Shown here piece by piece: positions 25,530 to 34,007 of a DNA stretch of 35,177 nucleotides. The translations under genes and the position numbers were made by a program. The stretch's first letter is position 1; each line of letters begins with the position of its first letter. Below the pieces are notes generated by a model. It was not told the DNA's origin, did no database searches, and saw nothing but the letters and a program-made list of their open reading frames with translations. The DNA is from Bacteroidales bacterium (GTDB lineage Bacteria; Bacteroidota; Bacteroidia; Bacteroidales; G3-4614): contig JAFXDI010000001.1 in NCBI GenBank assembly GCA_017521245.1, positions 1-35,177 of the forward strand, written 5' to 3'.

Positions 25530-26798
25530 ATGAAACTAAGAAATTTTTTATTCTTATTGGTGGCATTACCAATAGTTGTGTTAACATCATGTTCAGGTGA
25601 TGATGACTCAGAGAAAATGACAAACTATGTTCAACTAAGTGTTAATGGAGGAACAGGTGGAGTAACAACAATGGCAGAGGATGCAACAGAGCCTATTACT
25701 ATCAAAGTCCTTTTGTCATACTTTGTAGAGGAGACAACAACTATCAACTTCGACTTGGTTGGTAACGAGGGAGATATTTTACGTCTTGAAGAGAATATAA
25801 TTGAGATACCTGCAAATACAAAAACTGCGGAGTTGAAAGTATATTCAAACAACAAAAACTCTATAATAACAGAGCAATCAGTAACAGTTAAGATTGCATC
25901 ATCAAGCAATGATAAAATTGTGTTGAGCAATCCTTGGACAATAAAAGTACAACCTGCTGCATCAATGCCTGAGTTAACCGAGGAGCAAAAAGCTTTGATT
26001 GCAGGATATAAAGAGAATCTTGGAATTGACCTATATCGTATGATGGGAAAAGTTGCTTGTACTGTAAAAGTATCATTCCCATATGTTGAAGGTGATGACA
26101 AAGAGTACTTTAATGAAGGAAACGATGCTCGTGAGTTCACATCAGAGACAATTATTACATTGAGCGAAAATGCAACAGCCGACAAACCGGTTTTAAAAAT
26201 GGTATCAAACCCAATGGGATTGAACGACTTTATGTTTGAGATGTTGCGTAAAAACACAACCGAAGATGTTTACGAGGGATGGTATTCATACCCATACTCA
26301 ATTGCTGCATTGGGCGCAGTAGGATATACTCCTGCGGAAGATGGCAAATTTATGATTGCGGCAAGTGAAACATTTGAAATGACTCTTGATGATCTTGCAA
26401 TAGAGAATGATCAAATAACATTTACTCAAGAGGTAGAGGATACATGGGGAGATATGATTACATCAGTACCATTCTCTTATAACTTCTCATTATGGAATAA
26501 ACTACAAGCAAAATCAGAAGAGATTGTAGAGGTTGATGAGTATGGCGATGGAGAGATGGTAGAATATACATTGAGCGAATTATTTGAGTATGGAGCATCA
26601 ATGGATCCTAAACAATATCTATTGATAAGCACAATATCAGAAGACTACTTTGGTAATGAGCCAACTGACTGGGTAGAGCCAACATCTTCATACAACTTTG
26701 AGGAAGGAACATTCAAATTTGTATTCCCATTTGATATGTATAACTCATATGGTTATCAAAATGTAGAGGTAACATATGTAATGAATGCAGCAAAATAA
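25530..26798 (+). CDS. Surface lipoprotein of the SusCD locus, unknown family
   Basis: This 422-aa protein has a lipobox (LTSCS) followed by GDDDSE, an acidic stretch like the lipoprotein export signal of Bacteroidota that places proteins on the cell surface. Residues about 32-145 look like a beta-sandwich with a Calx-beta or DUF1735-like rhythm (ATEPITIKVLLSY, then TVKIASSSNDKIVLSNPWTIKV). The rest is beta-rich and acidic, with many Tyr and Phe and no catalytic motif that I can see. It follows susD by 37 nt and precedes the M16 peptidase by 14 nt, so it is probably an accessory surface binder, perhaps the equivalent of SusE/F. The exact family is not recognised. Confidence 0.8.
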   Translation: MKLRNFLFLLVALPIVVLTSCSGDDDSEKMTNYVQLSVNGGTGGVTTMAEDATEPITIKVLLSYFVEETTTINFDLVGNEGDILRLEENIIEIPANTKTAELKVYSNNKNSIITEQSVTVKIASSSNDKIVLSNPWTIKVQPAASMPELTEEQKALIAGYKENLGIDLYRMMGKVACTVKVSFPYVEGDDKEYFNEGNDAREFTSETIITLSENATADKPVLKMVSNPMGLNDFMFEMLRKNTTEDVYEGWYSYPYSIAALGAVGYTPAEDGKFMIAASETFEMTLDDLAIENDQITFTQEVEDTWGDMITSVPFSYNFSLWNKLQAKSEEIVEVDEYGDGEMVEYTLSELFEYGASMDPKQYLLISTISEDYFGNEPTDWVEPTSSYNFEEGTFKFVFPFDMYNSYGYQNVEVTYVMNAAK

Positions 26799-26812
26799 AA
26801 TAGTTGAGAATA

Positions 26813-29644
26813 ATGAAACTTTTGCGAATATTATCGCTATTCATATTTGCACTATCATTGCAAACCACAAAAGCTCAATCGGTGTCTGACAAGATGCCGA
26901 TTGAGTTACCATCTAATACCATTGAGGGTTGGCTAAATAATGGGTTGCACTATATTATTCGCCCCAATAATCATCCCAATAATAGCGTTGAGATGCGATT
27001 GGTTATGCGTTTAGGTTCGGTACAAGAGAGAGACAACGAGAAGGGTGCAGCACACTTCCTGGAACATGCCGCTTTTTTAGGAACAGAGAACTTTCCTGAA
27101 CGTAAAATGATTGAGTATTGGGAGAGTGTAGGTATGAAGTTTGGACGCGATATTAATGCCTATACAGGTTACGACCGCACCATATATTCGGTAACAGTGC
27201 CTGTTGATAATCAATATGACACCGCAATTGATACCTCGTTAATTGCACTACGTGATTGGTTGTGTGGCATTACCTTTGAGGAGGAGAGAATAAAAAAAGA
27301 GAGGGGAGTGATATTAGAGGAACTTCGCGGTTATCAAATTGAAGATAACTTCTATTCGCTAAAGATTGGCAACGGACGCTTTGCCGACCATATACCTCTT
27401 GGAAGAGAGAAAGACATCAAACGAATTGATAATAAAAAATTAAAAGGTTTTTATAAACATTGGTACACTCCGCAATTAGCCTCTGTGGTTGTTGTTGGAA
27501 TGGTTGATACCGCTGATATAAAACAAAAAATAGAGAAGATATTCTCTTCTGTACCCACTCATACACCTGAAGGGTATGAACTATATCCTTTAACCTACAA
27601 AAAAGGAACACAGATAAAAGAGGTGTGTGATACTTTGATGCGAAAATCAAAGATAGAACTTATAATCCCACACAAATGTATAGTGGGAAAAACATTAGAA
27701 ACTGTATATCGTAGAGAGTTAGACAACCTGTTGGTAAGAGCATTGTCAAACAGATTTTCGGCACGAGGAATGAATATCTCAGTGTCCGATTCATGGTATC
27801 TTGCCGATAAGAAACATTTGGTATTCTCCTTCTCTGGAACAAGTAGAGAGGAGTTACTGCAACAAATATCGGAGTTGGTGTCAGAACTTCATTACGTATG
27901 GCATAACGGATTTACACCCGATGAAATGGCGGATGTAAAGTCAAGTATGTTACACTCACTAAAGATATATAATAACACTCTACCTTCATCAATGTGGTGT
28001 GAAGACTTTGCCGATTACATAATCTCAGGCGACAGATATATTCAAACGCAGCGCGAGATGGAGCGTTTAGTAGAGAAGATACTCAGAACAGAAGCACGTC
28101 AGTTGCTTTGGATGCTTAAACGTTGGATTGACTATAAGAACGAAACTCTGCTTGTTGCATATACAAACAAATATGGCAAAGAGGAGAGTATTTCAGTTAA
28201 AGATATTGATGAGGCATGGAGGCGAGGAACAACACTACAAGCCGAACCATTTATATATAAACAAAAAGAGGAAGAAGAGGAGGTTGTTATATCTACACCA
28301 GAATGTTTACAGGTTACAAAAGCCTTTAACCCCAACGATGTAGAATCAACCTACTATTACGAAAACATATCGGTATCGGAGATAAATCTTAAAAACGGAT
28401 TACGAATACTACTCCGTCCCACTTGCGATGGCTCTGATAGAGTGCAACTCTCACTCTTTGCACGAGGAGGTGTGGCAGACTTAAGTGAAGAGGATTTGTA
28501 TAAATACGATGCAACAGCAGGATATATGGAGATGGGAATGATTGAGGCTGTTCCATACGATACCATAACAACATATATGTTGCAAAACTCATTGGCACTA
28601 AATACAGGAATAAGTCCACATTGGCACGAACTATTAGCCTCTGCACCAACCTCAAAGGCAGGGGAAATGTTTAATCTTGTATATGAAAAGATACACCGAC
28701 CAGAGCGTTGTTACTCCGATTTTGAGGAGGTAAAAGCAGATGAAGTAGAGTCATTTGGAGATGAAACATTACTGCAAAAGATGATGAAACGAGACTCTGA
28801 ACGTATGTTGGTAAATCGTATGGATTATATATTGGGTAACACCTCGCACAAAAACATAAGAGCAAGAATAGTTGAAGATATAAAAAGTCTTAATCTCGAT
28901 TCAATAGCAACATACTATACAACCCTATTCTCTAACCCACAAGGAACAACAATATTGCTAACAGGAAGTTTTGATGCAGATGCTATGGCACCTCTTATGG
29001 TCTCAACCTTTGCAGATATGCGTTCAACACCTGCTTCATACACCTTCTCTTCAACTCCATACGAACTCCCACAAACATATTATAGCGAGGCATTTGAGAG
29101 TGATAATCAAACACAAACAGCCTTTGATTACATATTGGCAGGAAACTATACACCATCGCTTAAAAACTCGTTAACGTTAAAATTGATGAGAGATGTGTTG
29201 CAAGACCGATTTCTGAAAGTATTTAGAGAGAAAGAGAATATTGCATACTCTCCCTACGTAGGAATTGTATATAACGGGCTACCACAACAAACATTCTATT
29301 TCGATTTTATGGGAGCTGTTGATAGCCATAATATGGCATTTGCAGAGGAGTTACTCTCTTCAATTATCCTCTCGTTAAAGAGTTCACCTATTTCAGATAC
29401 AGAGTTACAAGCATTGAAACGCTCCTTTATAGTAACCAAACGTCAGGTGCTAAACGAGCAGGCAGTAGCCGATTGGAAAAACAATCTGATAAATCTTATT
29501 AAGAGCGGAGAAACTCTATCTGATTTCAACCAATATGAAGAGGTGCTTTCAGGGATTACACCCGAAACACTTCAAGAGGCATTTAATGAATATTTGCATC
29601 CTGAACGGGCAATATTATTATATATAGGAGATTATAAGAGATAG
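26813..29644 (+). CDS. M16-family zinc metallopeptidase (pitrilysin/PqqL-like)
   Basis: This 943-aa protein has a cleavable signal peptide ending near TTKAQ, so it is probably periplasmic. It contains two tandem M16 units in one chain. The first has the inverted zinc motif H81-F-L-E84-H85 with the third ligand probably E170 in ERGVILEEL. The second (from about 520) lacks the motif, as usual. Enzymes of this type degrade short peptides inside a closed chamber. The ATG at 26813 is chosen over an in-frame TTG three codons upstream. It ends the operon that starts with SusC and SusD, 14 nt after the lipoprotein gene, suggesting that peptides imported by SusCD are cut here. Confidence 0.92.
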   Translation: MKLLRILSLFIFALSLQTTKAQSVSDKMPIELPSNTIEGWLNNGLHYIIRPNNHPNNSVEMRLVMRLGSVQERDNEKGAAHFLEHAAFLGTENFPERKMIEYWESVGMKFGRDINAYTGYDRTIYSVTVPVDNQYDTAIDTSLIALRDWLCGITFEEERIKKERGVILEELRGYQIEDNFYSLKIGNGRFADHIPLGREKDIKRIDNKKLKGFYKHWYTPQLASVVVVGMVDTADIKQKIEKIFSSVPTHTPEGYELYPLTYKKGTQIKEVCDTLMRKSKIELIIPHKCIVGKTLETVYRRELDNLLVRALSNRFSARGMNISVSDSWYLADKKHLVFSFSGTSREELLQQISELVSELHYVWHNGFTPDEMADVKSSMLHSLKIYNNTLPSSMWCEDFADYIISGDRYIQTQREMERLVEKILRTEARQLLWMLKRWIDYKNETLLVAYTNKYGKEESISVKDIDEAWRRGTTLQAEPFIYKQKEEEEEVVISTPECLQVTKAFNPNDVESTYYYENISVSEINLKNGLRILLRPTCDGSDRVQLSLFARGGVADLSEEDLYKYDATAGYMEMGMIEAVPYDTITTYMLQNSLALNTGISPHWHELLASAPTSKAGEMFNLVYEKIHRPERCYSDFEEVKADEVESFGDETLLQKMMKRDSERMLVNRMDYILGNTSHKNIRARIVEDIKSLNLDSIATYYTTLFSNPQGTTILLTGSFDADAMAPLMVSTFADMRSTPASYTFSSTPYELPQTYYSEAFESDNQTQTAFDYILAGNYTPSLKNSLTLKLMRDVLQDRFLKVFREKENIAYSPYVGIVYNGLPQQTFYFDFMGAVDSHNMAFAEELLSSIILSLKSSPISDTELQALKRSFIVTKRQVLNEQAVADWKNNLINLIKSGETLSDFNQYEEVLSGITPETLQEAFNEYLHPERAILLYIGDYKR

Positions 29645-29682
29645 AATAAGAGCGTATAAAAAGGAGAATTTTGTCGTTAACC

Positions 29683-29733
29683 ATGTTTTCGAAATCCTCA
29701 TTTACGTTAATTAAACTGAGGTTTTTCAAACAT
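29683..29733. promoter_or_regulatory. Long imperfect hairpin before the ChaN-like gene
   Basis: Arms of about 21 nt share ATGTTT, CCTCA and TTT blocks (29683-29703 with 29713-29733) around a 9-nt loop. It lies 38 nt after the M16 stop codon and 25 nt before the next ATG. It could be a terminator without a T run or a leader structure. Confidence 0.45.
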
Positions 29734-29758
29734 CGGAAGCATTTAATAAAATAAATAT

Positions 29759-30625
29759 ATGAGATACATTATAATAACCTTTACATTACTTTTCACTCTT
29801 TCGGTGAATGCACAAAAGGGATATAAAAAGGCGTACACTATATTTGATTCAGAGGGTAAAGAGATAGGTTACGAAACTCTGATAAAAAAAATAACGCCCT
29901 ACAATGTTGTACTCTTTGGAGAGATACATAACTGTGCAATAGCACACTGGTTAGAGTTGGAAGTGGCACGTTCGCTATACACTCAACATGGTAACGAGTT
30001 TACTATGGGAGCCGAGATGTTTGAAGCAGACAATCAGTTGATAATAGATGAGTATATGCAGAGGGTAATAACATACGATCGCTTTGAAGATGAAGCACGT
30101 CTATGGCCTAATTACTCAACCGATTACTACCCATTTGTATATTTTGCAAAAGAGAATAATATCCCCTTTGTGGCAACTAACGTACCTCGCCGATATGCCA
30201 ATGTGGTAAAGAACAAAGGGCTACAATATTTAGATTCTCTTTCACAAGAGGCAAAATCATACCTGCCACCTTTGCCTGTAACCTTTAAACAAGAGGAGGA
30301 GAACTCGGCATTCTCTCTTATGCAGATGTTTTCAGGTAGTGAATCAAATGCCGAATATATGGCGCAAGCACAAGCGATAAAAGATGCCACAATGGCATGG
30401 AATATAGCAAAGAGTGGCAGTAAATATTTTTTGCATATAAACGGAAATTACCACTCTGACTTTAAACAAGGTATAGTCCCCTATCTTACCGAGTATGCAC
30501 CCCAATTAAGAGTGGTAACAATATGCAACGTTCGTCAAGATGATATCACTTCGCTCGAAGATGAGAACAAAGGCAGAGCCGACTTCTATATAGCAGTACC
30601 AACAGATATGAGCGTTTCGTATTAA
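29759..30625 (+). CDS. ChaN-like protein (DUF399, haem-binding lipoprotein family)
   Basis: This 288-aa exported protein has a signal peptide ending near NAQ. The family signature is visible as VVLFGEIHNCAIAHWLE near residue 50, MGAEMFEADNQ near 83 and FLHINGNYHSDFKQG near 223, with conserved Glu and His residues in all three. ChaN of Campylobacter jejuni binds two cofacial haems and is linked to iron uptake, but the biochemical role of the Bacteroidota members is not settled. No lipobox Cys is present here, so it is probably a free periplasmic protein. It stands alone between the peptidase operon and the hemerythrin regulator, with an inverted repeat on each side. Confidence 0.82.
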   Translation: MRYIIITFTLLFTLSVNAQKGYKKAYTIFDSEGKEIGYETLIKKITPYNVVLFGEIHNCAIAHWLELEVARSLYTQHGNEFTMGAEMFEADNQLIIDEYMQRVITYDRFEDEARLWPNYSTDYYPFVYFAKENNIPFVATNVPRRYANVVKNKGLQYLDSLSQEAKSYLPPLPVTFKQEEENSAFSLMQMFSGSESNAEYMAQAQAIKDATMAWNIAKSGSKYFLHINGNYHSDFKQGIVPYLTEYAPQLRVVTICNVRQDDITSLEDENKGRADFYIAVPTDMSVSY

Positions 30626-30632
30626 TGAAGAA

Positions 30633-30670
30633 TTATGAGTTAGAAATTGGGATTAATTTCTAACTCATAA
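30633..30670. repeat. Perfect 16-bp inverted repeat after the ChaN-like gene
   Basis: The arms TTATGAGTTAGAAATT (30633-30648) and AATTTCTAACTCATAA (30655-30670) pair perfectly around GGGATT. It starts 8 nt after the stop codon, so it may terminate transcription, but it is AT-rich and lacks a T run. The sequence resembles two facing copies of the intergenic spacer words. Confidence 0.7.
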
Positions 30671-30742
30671 TAAATATTATAAATTGTTAAGCAGTAGTGT
30701 CTTAATAAAAATATTGTATATTTTTGCTTAAGAAATTTATAT

Positions 30743-30790
30743 CTCAGTAAAGTAGGAATGTGACAAGCCACGTCAGCAAAAGAGAATATT
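30743..30790 (+). repeat. REP-like palindromic element, intergenic copy
   Basis: The blocks CTCAGT, GTAG, GAATGTGAC, AA, GCCACGTC, AGCAAAAGA and ATATT match, in order, the element inside the AlkD-like gene at 15634-15677. TGAC and GTCA can form the outer pair. It lies 24 nt before the regulator start codon and may be part of its leader. Confidence 0.7.
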
Positions 30791-30813
30791 GAGAGTGTAG
30801 TAATAAACAATTT

Positions 30814-31743
30814 ATGATAACAGAATATCGCCCAACTCATAAAATGAGTACACTAATAAACGATAACAACTTGCTTATAATGGTAATGAGTAGGTTTGGA
30901 ATATCATTGGGTTTTGGCGATAAAACTGTGCAGACAATATGCTCGGAGCAAGGCGTTGATTGTGCAACATTCCTTTCAGTAGCCAACTTTGTATCAAACA
31001 AGGTATGTGCAGTAGAAAATATATCATTACCCTCAATAATAAACTATCTAAAGCAAGCACACAATTACTTTTTGGATTTCAATCTTCCTGCCATCCGCCG
31101 CAAGTTAATTGAGGCAATAGATTGCTCGGGAAGCGACAGTGTGGCAATGCTGATAATAAAATTTTACGATGAGTATGTAGGAGAGGTGAGGGCTCATATG
31201 GAACACGAGAATAAAACTGTGTTTACATACGTTGATAACCTTTTGCGAGGAGTTATATCTACAAACTACTCTATATCTGTCTTTGCCGAGAAACATAACG
31301 GTATAGAGTATAAACTTCAGGAACTTAAAGATATAATTATACGCTATTATCCACAAAGAGAAAATAATCTCTTAAACTCTGCACTATTTGATATAATAAA
31401 TTGTGAACAGGATCTAATGCTACACCGAATGGTTGAGGATAAACTCTTTGTTCCAGCGGTTGTGCGTATAGAGGAGAAGGTTGCTCGAGGAGAGTTTATA
31501 ATGTCAAAAGCAGAAGATAAAGAGTTGACTGATGCAGAGAAGATACAAACGCTCAGTGAACGTGAAAAAGAGATAATAGTATGCGTAGCAAAAGGTATGA
31601 GCAATAAAGAGATTGCCGAGGAGTTATATCTTTCGGTACATACTGTAACCACTCATCGCAGAAACATATCTGCAAAATTGCAGATACACTCCCCAGCAGG
31701 TTTAACAATTTTTGCCATAGTAAATAAACTTATAAAGTGCTAA
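30814..31743 (+). CDS. Hemerythrin/RIC-like domain fused to LuxR-type DNA-binding domain, transcriptional regulator
   Basis: This 309-aa protein has three parts. Residues about 11-60 resemble the ScdA_N (DUF542) domain, but the usual CC pair is replaced by GF in SLGFGD. Residues about 68-235 look like a hemerythrin-type four-helix bundle with candidate di-iron ligands in AHNYFLDF, RAHMEHENKTVF, AEKHNGIEYKL and MLHRMVEDKLFVPA. The C-terminus from about 248 is a LuxR helix-turn-helix (LSEREKEIIVCVAKGMSNKEIAEELYLS then HTVTTHRRNI). It should act as a one-component sensor of oxygen, nitric oxide or iron state. The first ATG is preferred because the residues before the second Met fit the family start as I remember it. 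No target operon is evident beside it. Confidence 0.85.
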   Translation: MITEYRPTHKMSTLINDNNLLIMVMSRFGISLGFGDKTVQTICSEQGVDCATFLSVANFVSNKVCAVENISLPSIINYLKQAHNYFLDFNLPAIRRKLIEAIDCSGSDSVAMLIIKFYDEYVGEVRAHMEHENKTVFTYVDNLLRGVISTNYSISVFAEKHNGIEYKLQELKDIIIRYYPQRENNLLNSALFDIINCEQDLMLHRMVEDKLFVPAVVRIEEKVARGEFIMSKAEDKELTDAEKIQTLSEREKEIIVCVAKGMSNKEIAEELYLSVHTVTTHRRNISAKLQIHSPAGLTIFAIVNKLIKC

Positions 31744-31758
31744 TTATTATTATAATTA

Positions 31759-31788
31759 TTTGCTATGTTAATATAAAACATATCTTTG
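31759..31788 (+). promoter_or_regulatory. Promoter of the small exported protein gene
   Basis: TTTG (31759-31762) is followed after 18 nt by TATCTTTG (31781-31788), 62 nt before the ATG at 31851. Confidence 0.6.
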
Positions 31789-31850
31789 TAATTATAAAAA
31801 GAATAAATTAATAAAATAAAAAGAATAAGCAACAAAACTACATTAAACAA

Positions 31851-32333
31851 ATGTTGATGTTAATGGCATTCATACTGATAACGTGGATACCGATTCACGC
31901 AACAGACTATATGAATGTCTATCTAACATCTCAAGGCTCGTTTCAGTCAATCAATATTGATGAAATAGACAAAATCACATTCCCTTCGGAGGATGAAGTA
32001 AACATCACCATTTCTGGCGTGGCAACCCCTATGGCAATAGAAGATGTTGAAGTCATCACCTTTGGCGATACCGATATAACCTCCATAGAGGAGTCTGAGG
32101 TAGAAACTTCAGAGATAGAGATAATCTATATTGCATCGGCAGGTGAAGTACACATAACCTCCCCCGAAGTAATCAACCAAGTACAACTCTACAATATGCA
32201 AGGAGTGCTGATGCAGTATCAAACTCCTAACAGTGAGGAGGCAACTCTTAATGTCGGAAACTACCCCTCGGGCATCTATGTAGTAGCAGTACAATCAAAA
32301 GGAGAGATAGAAACTAAGAAAATAATAAAATAG
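31851..32333 (+). CDS. Small exported protein with type IX-like C-terminal sorting-tail resemblance
   Basis: This 160-aa protein starts with a hydrophobic signal ending near IHA. Residues about 22-78 contain SQGSFQSINIDEIDKITF and a second similar strand pair (ATPMAIEDVEVITF), a motif type common in Bacteroidales surface proteins. Residues about 92-160 resemble a Por secretion-system (T9SS) tail: VQLYNMQGVLMQ, LNVGNYPSGIYVVAV and a final KKIIK. The middle has a Glu/Ser-rich linker near 78-90. It has its own consensus promoter. No T9SS component gene is in the window, so the tail may act only as a beta-sandwich domain. The function is unknown. Confidence 0.7.
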   Translation: MLMLMAFILITWIPIHATDYMNVYLTSQGSFQSINIDEIDKITFPSEDEVNITISGVATPMAIEDVEVITFGDTDITSIEESEVETSEIEIIYIASAGEVHITSPEVINQVQLYNMQGVLMQYQTPNSEEATLNVGNYPSGIYVVAVQSKGEIETKKIIK

Positions 32334-32440
32334 TTGTTAGTTTTTAGTTGTACGGTACTTCGTACCTTAGTTTTTAGCAAAATAAAGACTCTAACAACTA
32401 AAAACTACACGGAGGACGGTTGAGTTTACGAAACTGACAA
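32334..32440. repeat. Spacer with mini-hairpin between convergent genes
   Basis: TTGTTAGTTTTTAGTTG words are interrupted by GGTAC-TTC-GTACC (32354-32366), after which TTAGTTTTTAG resumes. The rest consists of CTAACAACTAAAAACTA and ACAACTAATAACAA words. No gene is seen. Confidence 0.55.
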
Positions 32441-33460
32441 CTAATAACAAGCAACAGACAACCATTTAAAAACAAACCTATAAACCCTGTCCCTTACTTC
32501 TGGTTTTGAACAGAGAAGGTCGTGCATACCACCAACAACTTTAAGGCGTTGAATATTGTTCCCTAAATTTTGAGAGTATTTGGCAATATCTTTGACATTC
32601 AAAACAGCATCGCCATGCATAAACTCTATGCTCCATTTGTTGCCATTCACACTATTGTCGGAGTACATTGCTAAAACAGGAACTTTAATATCTAATCCCC
32701 TCCATACAATTTTTTGAGCATTGTATATTGCCGAAATCCAATCGGTAGTAACATTGGGCGAGAGCATTAACTTTTTATCTTTGTCAAACTCCCATTCGCC
32801 ATGAAACTCTTTCAAAAGACTCTCGGCGTATGCCGTAGATGCTCCTTGCGGAATTGAAATATCAGGTAAAAAAGGTGCTATAAAAGAGACTAATGGTATT
32901 ACAAATTCATTCAATATTCCGCCCATATTAAACTTAAAAAATGGACTGTTTAAAATAAGAGCATCAACGGGGCAGTTATTACCCTTAGAGTGGCAGTATA
33001 GCGAGGTTGTAAGTCCGCCCGTAGAGTGTCCCATAAGAATAATGGTATCGTTTCCCTCACTTCTTATAATATTAATCGTGCTATCTAAATCAGCAAAATA
33101 TTCATTAATGTTACGAGTGTTGCATCTTTTTTGATGAGGTAGTAATGAACGTCCATATTTCCTCAAATCAACAGCATAAAAGTTATAGCCCTCAGCATTA
33201 AAACGGTCAGCCATTTCTGCCTGAAAAAAGTAGTCGTTAAATCCATGCACGTAAAGCAGAGCCTTCTTGCTCTTTTGCTTACAATCCCTTTTTATGAGTG
33301 TACACACCACCTTGCCCTCATAATCATCAGGCATATCAATAGAGTTACGTAACAAACCGTTGCCCAACTCATCACTTTGGTATTGAGCAAAAGAGTTGAA
33401 ACATAAAAAACTGGTAATAATAACTATTGCATATCGTATGCTTTTTATAGATACTCTCAT
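32441..33460 (-). CDS. Exported alpha/beta hydrolase (serine aminopeptidase S33 / monoacylglycerol lipase-like)
   Basis: This 339-aa protein has an N-terminal signal peptide ending near SFAQ. The fold is shown by LLYVHGFNDYFFQAEMADRF (oxyanion region, near 68), FYAVDLRKYGRS and the nucleophile elbow GHSTGG (Ser near residue 145). A late Asp in LAMYSDNSVNG and His in VVGGMHDLL complete a plausible triad. This arrangement matches the Hydrolase_4 group that includes monoacylglycerol lipases and lysophospholipases. Export suggests action on lipids or esters in the periplasm. It is convergent with the small exported protein gene and divergent from the ribosomal operon. The substrate is not known. 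Confidence 0.87.
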   Translation of the reverse strand: MRVSIKSIRYAIVIITSFLCFNSFAQYQSDELGNGLLRNSIDMPDDYEGKVVCTLIKRDCKQKSKKALLYVHGFNDYFFQAEMADRFNAEGYNFYAVDLRKYGRSLLPHQKRCNTRNINEYFADLDSTINIIRSEGNDTIILMGHSTGGLTTSLYCHSKGNNCPVDALILNSPFFKFNMGGILNEFVIPLVSFIAPFLPDISIPQGASTAYAESLLKEFHGEWEFDKDKKLMLSPNVTTDWISAIYNAQKIVWRGLDIKVPVLAMYSDNSVNGNKWSIEFMHGDAVLNVKDIAKYSQNLGNNIQRLKVVGGMHDLLCSKPEVRDRVYRFVFKWLSVACY

Positions 33461-33585
33461 ACAAAAACTTTAATATATAACTAATCAAACGCAAAGTAAA
33501 CAAGAAAAATTAGAATTAATAACTATTACCTCTTGTTTTTATTGTTTTTTGTAACCAACAACTCTAACAACTCACAACTGAAATA

Positions 33586-33617
33586 TTTGCACGATTAAAA
33601 ACTTTTTACTAATTTTG
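33586..33617 (+). promoter_or_regulatory. Consensus promoter of the rpsF-rpsR-rplI operon
   Basis: TTTG (33586-33589), 20 nt, then TAATTTTG (33610-33617), 36 nt before the rpsF ATG. Both boxes and the spacing match the Bacteroidota housekeeping consensus. Confidence 0.8.
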
Positions 33618-33653
33618 CACCGCAAATTTTATTAACTAACAAATTTATTAATT

Positions 33654-34004
33654 ATGAATCATTACGAAACCGTTTTCATTTTGACTCCCGTTTTGTCTGA
33701 ACCACAGATGAAGGAAGCGGTAGAGAAATTCACAAACATTCTCAAAGCTGAAGGAGCCGTAATAGTAAACGAAGAGAACTGGGGCTTACGCAAACTTGCT
33801 TATCCCATTCAAAAGAAAACAACAGGTTTTTACGAGTTTATTGAGTTCGATGCAGAACCTACCGTAATTGCTAAGTTAGAGGTAAACTTCCGTCGCGATG
33901 AGCGCGTAATTCGTTTCTTGACATTCAAACAAGACAAATACGCAGCTGAATATGCAGCGAAGAGAAGAAGTGTTAAATCAAATAACGAAGTAAAGGAGAA
34001 CTAA
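33654..34004 (+). CDS. rpsF: 30S ribosomal protein S6
   Basis: This 116-aa protein opens with [18 protein letters not shown] and contains [24 protein letters not shown] and [14 protein letters not shown], all diagnostic of bacterial S6. It binds S18 and the central domain of 16S rRNA in the small subunit platform. The C-terminal tail is Lys/Arg-rich. It is the first gene of the classic rpsF-rpsR-rplI operon and lies 3 nt before rpsR. I did not identify an S6:S18 autoregulatory RNA in the 5' leader. Confidence 0.98.
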   Translation: MNHYETVFILTPVLSEPQMKEAVEKFTNILKAEGAVIVNEENWGLRKLAYPIQKKTTGFYEFIEFDAEPTVIAKLEVNFRRDERVIRFLTFKQDKYAAEYAAKRRSVKSNNEVKEN

Positions 34005-34007
34005 ATC

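Noticed and set aside
25631..26257. A 208-codon minus-strand frame opposite the SusCD-locus lipoprotein
   Set aside because: The plus-strand frame has a lipobox and operon context, and the antisense frame shows only a shadow composition.
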